DNA from: JAEVLT01 sp050496765
GTDB taxonomy: Bacteria > Bacillota > Bacilli > Bacillales > Cytobacillaceae
Direction: 5' to 3'
Assembly (NCBI RefSeq): GCF_050496765.1
Contig: NZ_JBNWEO010000018.1
Span: 315,403-379,402 of the forward strand
Length of the DNA: 64,000 bases
The stretch's first letter is position 1. Every line of letters starts with the position of its first letter. The position numbers and the translations under genes are program-made. Shown here one piece after another: positions 60,029 to 64,000 of the stretch. The notes beneath the pieces were generated by a model that made no database searches, was not told where the DNA came from, and was given only the letters and a program-made list of their open reading frames with translations.

Positions 60029-61192
60029 ATGCAAGACTTTGTTTTCCAAAATAGCACCAAGTTAATTTTTGGCAAAGAGAAAGAGCAGTTAGTAGGGCAA
60101 GAATCGGTTGTTTTTGGCAAAAAGGTTCTTTTGCACTATGGGGGAGGAAGTATTAAAAAGACTGGGTTATATGATCGGGTAGTTCAGTCATTACTTGAAC
60201 AAGGAATTGAAATTTTCGAGTTGACCGGAGTCCAACCAAACCCTCGGGTAAGCCTTGTAAGAGAAGGGATTGCCCTTTGTAAAGAAAAATCAATCGATCT
60301 TATCCTTGCTGTTGGCGGCGGAAGTGTGATTGATTCTGCGAAGGCCATTGCAGCTGGTGTCAAATATGATGGAGATGTATGGGATTTCTTTGACGGAAAA
60401 GCGGAAGTAACCGATTGTTTACCAATCGGGGTTGTGTTGACCATTCCCGCTGCAGGAAGCGAAACAAGCGAAGGAACGGTTATCACGAACGGAGATGGAT
60501 GGTACAAGAGATCGACAGGCCATCCAACCATGAGGCCTAAATTTGCAATCTTGAATCCTATTCTTACATATACCCTTCCTGCATACCAAACCGCGTGCGG
60601 GATTACCGATATGATGGCGCATATCTTGGAAAGATATTTTACAAATGAAAAAAGTGTGGAATTAACAGATCGCTTATGTGAAGCGGCGCTAAGAACGATT
60701 ATCAATAATGCCCATACGGTACTGGAAGATCCGACTAATTATGATGCGCGTGCCGAGATTATGTGGTCAGGAACAATCGCCCATAATGATTTGTTAGGAA
60801 CCGGCAGGATCGGGGATTGGGGCAGCCACGATATTGAACATGAAATCAGCGGCATTTATGACATCGCCCATGGCGCAGGGCTGGCAATTGTTTTCCCAGC
60901 CTGGATGAAGTATGTTTACAAACATGATCTTAACCGATTTGCGCAATTTGCGAATCGAGTATGGGATGTAGAGATTGATTTGAACAATCTAGAAAAAACA
61001 GCCTTAAAAGGTATCGAGAAAACAGAAGCATTCTTCCATTCGATTGGAATGCCAGTAAGGCTAACTGAAGCCAATATCGGGGAAGAACACCTGGAACAAA
61101 TGGCGAAAAAAGGAACAGAGCGCGGCCCATTGGGCAACTTCGTTAAATTGCATGAAAATGATGTATTACAAATTTTAAAATTAGCTTTGTGA
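60029..61192 (+). CDS. Iron-containing alcohol dehydrogenase (butanol dehydrogenase type)
   Basis: A 387-residue group III alcohol dehydrogenase. NAD(P)-binding GGGSVIDSAKAIAAG near residue 95, and the metal ligands in CGITDMMAHILERYF (Asp, His), HEISGIYDIAHGAGLA (His) and the earlier HDIEHE, match the YugJ/YugK/BdhA group, which reduces aldehydes to alcohols. ATG 60029 follows GGGAGGGATATG. It stands alone. The 270 bases after it hold only a weak promoter-like TTGAAA...TAGAAT (about 61374-61404). Confidence 0.92.
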   Translation: MQDFVFQNSTKLIFGKEKEQLVGQESVVFGKKVLLHYGGGSIKKTGLYDRVVQSLLEQGIEIFELTGVQPNPRVSLVREGIALCKEKSIDLILAVGGGSVIDSAKAIAAGVKYDGDVWDFFDGKAEVTDCLPIGVVLTIPAAGSETSEGTVITNGDGWYKRSTGHPTMRPKFAILNPILTYTLPAYQTACGITDMMAHILERYFTNEKSVELTDRLCEAALRTIINNAHTVLEDPTNYDARAEIMWSGTIAHNDLLGTGRIGDWGSHDIEHEISGIYDIAHGAGLAIVFPAWMKYVYKHDLNRFAQFANRVWDVEIDLNNLEKTALKGIEKTEAFFHSIGMPVRLTEANIGEEHLEQMAKKGTERGPLGNFVKLHENDVLQILKLAL

Positions 61193-61463
61193 AAAAATGG
61201 TGCCTGCAAGGCTCTGCTTTCAGAAAATGAAATTCAGATTGCTTAAACCTGATCTTATCGGAGAATAATGAAAAACAACAAAAGATAGCCTTTTTTCCCC
61301 TTTTGCGATAAAAGCATACATAGGGGAGTTCTTAGGCAATTTTCTTAATAAAGTATGGCAAACCGTTTCGTTTTTGAAAAGTGTATGGTGAAATGATGTA
61401 GAATGACTTGGTGCTGCTGGGGATGGGACTTAAATTTCTAAATGATTATAGAGGTGAGCTTAG

Positions 61464-62174
61464 ATGAGAAAAGCTGAGCAGAGTACGAAGTTAGATTTGG
61501 AAAGAATTATATTCATTGGAAGAACTTTCGAAGAATATTTGGATATGTTTTCTCTATCCATAGAAGCATTGAGGGGAAAGAAAATTCTTGATTGTCCAGC
61601 AGGAGCTTGTTCTTTCACTGCTGTTGGCAATAAGTCAGATTTAAATGTAACGGCTTGTGATATTGCATATGATTATTCAGGTGAAGACTTAAAAAAGAAA
61701 GGTCTGCGTGATCTTGAGCATGCGATGGAGAATATGGAAATAGCAAAAAGTAATTATAAATGGGATTATTTCAAGGATATAGAAGGCCTAAAAAAACATC
61801 GCTTAAGTGCCTTAATTGCTTGTACGGATGATATGGATAAATTTGGAATTAACTATATTTCTGCTGCTTTACCTTCTTTGCCGTTTAAAGATGAACAATT
61901 TGATCTCCTTCTTTCAGCCCATTTTTTATTTATGTATGCTAATCGGTTAGATTACCAATTTCATATCAAAACGGTAAAAGAGTTTTTAAGAGTTACAAAA
62001 GAAGAAATTCGGATTTTTCCATTAGTTGATTTGGAAGGAAAACGATATGAACATTTAGATCAATTACTTGCAACTCTTGTTGATCTTGGATGTTCCATAG
62101 AGGAAGCCAAAGTGGCATACGAATTTCAAACAAAAGCCAACACAATGTTAAAAATTAGAAAAAATAAGCAATGA
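61464..62174 (+). CDS. SAM-dependent methyltransferase-like protein
   Basis: A 236-residue class I methyltransferase-like protein. Motif I is KILDCPAGACSFTAVG near residue 40, with the acidic strand-2 end CDIAYDYS; ALPSLPFKDEQFDLLLSAHF resembles motifs II/III. The glycine-rich loop reads CPAGACS rather than a typical GxGxG, a variant seen in some uncharacterised members. Substrate unknown. ATG 61464 follows AGAGGTGAGC. Base composition is more A/T rich than the core genes, suggesting transfer. Confidence 0.75.
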   Translation: MRKAEQSTKLDLERIIFIGRTFEEYLDMFSLSIEALRGKKILDCPAGACSFTAVGNKSDLNVTACDIAYDYSGEDLKKKGLRDLEHAMENMEIAKSNYKWDYFKDIEGLKKHRLSALIACTDDMDKFGINYISAALPSLPFKDEQFDLLLSAHFLFMYANRLDYQFHIKTVKEFLRVTKEEIRIFPLVDLEGKRYEHLDQLLATLVDLGCSIEEAKVAYEFQTKANTMLKIRKNKQ

Positions 62175-62182
62175 GGGCTTTT

Positions 62183-62280
62183 ATGGAAATAAGAATAGAT
62201 GATTTAACTGGAACCGAAATTGCTGAATTGGTGAAGGAGCATCTACTAGGGATAGTGTGTTTATGACATTGGAAATATAA
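62183..62280 (+). pseudogene. GNAT acetyltransferase gene collapsed by internal deletion
   Basis: ATG 62183 opens MEIRIDDLTGTEIAELVKEHL, the N-terminus of a common GNAT family, and then stops. Overlapping in another frame, bases 62251-62280 encode DSVFMTLEI plus a stop, which looks like the C-terminus of the same family. The central acetyl-CoA domain is missing, so the two gene ends appear fused by one deletion near 62245-62250. Confidence 0.65.
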
Positions 62281-62285
62281 AAAAA

Positions 62286-62320
62286 CCTCGCCGTTAATAA
62301 AGGGATTGGCGAGATTTTCC
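62286..62320. terminator. Terminator hairpin after the GNAT relic
   Basis: CCTCGCC pairs with GGCGAG(A) over a 14-base loop, with an A run before and TTTTCC after; it can act in both directions. Confidence 0.7.
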
Positions 62321-62333
62321 TAATTTGACGGGT

Positions 62334-63075
62334 TTAAATAAATCTCCTGACATTGTTGTTCCTGTTGAACTTGTAAATGGCAATTAAAAAGAACACAAGG
62401 GCGAAAGCGAATAAGGTTGCCAGGTTTAAAGATAGGCTGCTTAGTGAGTAGCCTTTTTGCAAATCTGCGATGGTGTCAAGCAGCCATCGTTGCGGAAGAA
62501 ATTTTGCGATTTTTTGCGCCACTTTCGGCATGATTTCCACCGGCCAAAAGCAACCGGCCAACAAAGAGGTTGGGGTAATGATGAGATTCTGCAAAGCACC
62601 GGCGGATGTGGAACTAGGCGCAAAAGCAGTAATCACCAAGGACAACCCGACAGAAACGAGAGAAAAAAAACATCATAACACCGGTCATTTCCCAATATGG
62701 AATTCCTGAAGAGATGCCAAACACTTTTGTCATGACTGTCAAGGTGACAACGACCTGAATCGTCATGATAATCATGTTGACAATAACGTTGGAAAGCACA
62801 AATTTTCTCCCGTCGATCGGCGCCGACATGATTCGGAAATAGGTGAGATTCTCTTTTTCTTTTAAAATTAATTCAGATAATCCGGCTGCAGAGTTCAACA
62901 TATCAATAACAGAAACCCAATCGTTTGGATTGTCATATCGTTGTTTTTGGAAGTATCTTTTAAATAACCCATTTGTTCTACACGGTTCAAAATGAATTCG
63001 ACGCGATTTCACGGGAATTCGACGTTTTTTAAGAGGAATTCGACGCGTTTTGATAAGGATTCGACGCATCTCCAC
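62334..63075 (-). pseudogene. ABC-2 type transporter permease, truncated and frameshifted
   Basis: Two overlapping minus-strand frames together encode the C-terminal half of an ABC-2 export permease: from about 62975 down, YDNPNDWVSVIDMLNSAAGL, EKENLTYFRIMSAPIDGRKF and VIVNMIIMTIQVVVTLTVM, then after base 62663 SLVITAFAPSSTSAGALQNL, the LLAGCFWPVEIMPKVAQKI loop and AFALVFFLIAIYKF. The frames switch at a run of eight A (62663-62670), consistent with a one-base insertion. The N-terminal half is absent; instead the frame runs back into the 21-bp repeat (RRIPLKK-type heptads). No ATPase partner is next to it. Confidence 0.8.
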
Positions 63076-63141
63076 CTTAATTCGACGTCTTTAGAGGATA
63101 ATTCGACGTATTTTAGAGGTAATTCTACATTTAGAGGGGAA
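62995..63141. repeat. Seven tandem repeats of exactly 21 bp
   Basis: Units start at 62995, 63016, 63037, 63058, 63079, 63100 and 63121. The core AATTCGACG is kept in units 1-6 (unit 4 begins with G; unit 7 reads AATTCTACA), followed by a looser part near TTTTAGAGG. The period is 21 bases throughout, equal to seven codons or two helical turns. The array ends 5 bases before the start of the kinase gene, and its last units supply the AGAGGGGA ribosome site. Confidence 0.95.
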
Positions 63142-63146
63142 TCCAA

Positions 63147-63743
63147 ATGAGCAATAAGAAAACCATTTCACTTGACCGCCTGATTGAAGAAGTAGATAAA
63201 CTTTCGAAAAAACATACTTTACTGCTAATCGGCATCGACGGCTGCGGAGGTGCCGGGAAAAGTACGTTGGCACGCAACTTGGCCAAAAATTTTACAAATT
63301 GTACGATCGTTCATATGGATGATTTTTACCATCCTTCTGAAAAAATAATCAAGGCGGATCCTGCTGTAAAGCCGATCGGAGCAGATTTTGATTGGGAACG
63401 GCTCGAAAATCAGCTTCTTTTACCACTTACTCAAGGGCAAAACGGAAGCTATCAGCGATATGATTGGGACACGGATAAAATGGCCGAGTGGCATACTGTT
63501 CCTGCAACCGGCATTGTGGTGATTGAAGGAGTTTATTCGACCCGTAAGGAACTTTTTGGCTTCTATGATTTGACCATCTGGGTGAATACTCCAAGGGAAA
63601 CTCGCCTGAAGCGGGGGCTTGAACGGGATGGAGAAGGGGCAAGAAGCATGTGGGAAGAGAATTGGATGGTTTCGGAGGATCTTTATGTAAAAAAGCAGCA
63701 ACCTGATCAACGGGTGAACTTTATTGTTGATGGGACATACTAA
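63147..63743 (+). CDS. Uridine kinase-like P-loop nucleoside/sugar kinase
   Basis: A 198-residue kinase of the uridine kinase/phosphoribulokinase group. The P-loop is LIGIDGCGGAGKSTLARNLA near residue 25-44, followed by HMDDFYHPSEK, the DWERLENQLLLPL segment, and VVIEGVYSTRKELFGFYDLT with a WVNTPRETRLKRGLERDGEG lid. It is shorter than Udk (about 210) but complete. Uridine is the default guess for the substrate; the enzyme could act on another nucleoside or sugar. ATG 63147 uses the GAGGGGA provided by the repeat array. A GNAT gene follows. Confidence 0.82.
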   Translation: MSNKKTISLDRLIEEVDKLSKKHTLLLIGIDGCGGAGKSTLARNLAKNFTNCTIVHMDDFYHPSEKIIKADPAVKPIGADFDWERLENQLLLPLTQGQNGSYQRYDWDTDKMAEWHTVPATGIVVIEGVYSTRKELFGFYDLTIWVNTPRETRLKRGLERDGEGARSMWEENWMVSEDLYVKKQQPDQRVNFIVDGTY

Positions 63744-63769
63744 GCCAAAAAGGCTGAGGAGTGAAAAAT

Positions 63770-64000
63770 TTGGAAATTGTTAAACTTAATGATCGTCCTG
63801 ACTTATTTGATGAAGCAGTTGATTTTTTTTGGCTGGAATGGGGAAATCCAGAAAATTTTCGCTTTTACTATGATTGCATGCTCAATTCTTGCAGTACTGA
63901 AAGCGATCTGCCGCGATTTTATATAGCCCTATTTGAAAATAAAATCGTCGGCTCTTATGCCTTGCTTCGAAATGATTTAATCAGCAGGCAGGACTTAACT
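63770..64000 (+). CDS. GNAT-family acetyltransferase (partial, runs off window)
   Basis: 77 codons are visible from TTG 63770 (GAGGAG nine bases upstream): MEIVKLNDRPDLFDEAVDFF, WLEWGNPENFRFYYDCM and FYIALFENKIVGSYALLRND, the N-terminal strands of a GNAT fold. The acetyl-CoA loop lies beyond base 64000. It is probably co-transcribed with the kinase, 26 bases apart. Confidence 0.75.
   Translation, partial: MEIVKLNDRPDLFDEAVDFFWLEWGNPENFRFYYDCMLNSCSTESDLPRFYIALFENKIVGSYALLRNDLISRQDLT

Noticed and set aside
62995..63141. Possible CRISPR array
   Set aside because: The 21-bp units are directly contiguous, with no unique spacers and no cas genes.

Overview
The window comes from a low-to-moderate GC, endospore-forming Firmicute of the family Bacillaceae. 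It carries spo0A, spoIVB and the eight-gene spoIIIA operon, uses GTG/TTG starts behind strong AGGAGG-type ribosome sites, and its gene order closely follows the Bacillus subtilis comGA-yqhH-gcvT ... spo0A ... bkd segment. The species cannot be named from the sequence alone. Gene names rest on recognition of protein motifs and on this conserved order; no database search was run.

Layout. 0-4 kb (minus strand): start of the competence operon (comGB partial, comGA), then yqhG and a SNF2-type helicase (yqhH). 4.1-8.3 kb: a tandem glycine riboswitch with a terminator hairpin, followed by the glycine-cleavage operon gcvT-gcvPA-gcvPB. 8.3-9.8 kb: a membrane rhodanese and the octanoyltransferase lipM. 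9.8-21.2 kb is an accessory block lying where B. subtilis has mntR. It contains a class II (B12-dependent) ribonucleotide reductase gene cut into three exons by two group I introns (one with a LAGLIDADG endonuclease), a periodic repeat array, PadR and Xre regulator cassettes with twin operators, a duplicated gene end, a wrecked MutS-like gene, and a glycerate-utilisation operon (cdaR, permease, kinase). 21.3-27 kb: yqhO-yqhP-yqhQ-yqhR-yqhT, efp and a SIMPL-domain gene. 27-32.3 kb: the sigma-E-type spoIIIA operon. 32.4-44.2 kb: a housekeeping run (accBC, yqhY, nusB, folD, xseAB, ispA, dxs, tlyA-like, ahrC, recN). 44.2-47.8 kb: spoIVB, spo0A, a glycerophosphodiesterase and yqzF. 48-58.5 kb: the bkdR activator and the branched-chain keto-acid operon ptb-bcd-buk-lpdV-bkdAA-bkdAB-bkdB behind a textbook sigma-54 promoter. 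58.5-64 kb is again accessory: a GNAT enzyme, a BrnT/BrnA-like toxin-antitoxin pair, an iron alcohol dehydrogenase, a methyltransferase, two decayed genes, an exact 21-bp-period tandem repeat, a uridine-kinase-like gene and a partial GNAT gene.

How it fits together. Several modules show their own control elements: the glycine riboswitch senses the substrate of the Gcv enzymes; two NrdR-like boxes sit before nrdJ; a FapR-like operator overlaps the accB promoter region; sigma-H and 0A-box signals precede spo0A; BkdR and sigma-54 drive conversion of Val/Ile/Leu to branched acyl-CoA and acyl-phosphates. The most unusual signals are the doubly interrupted nrdJ (its active-site NPCGE motif is rebuilt only after splicing), the 19-20 bp repeat array just after nrdJ, and the 21-bp minisatellite at about 63.0 kb. 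No rRNA, tRNA or CRISPR array was recognised.
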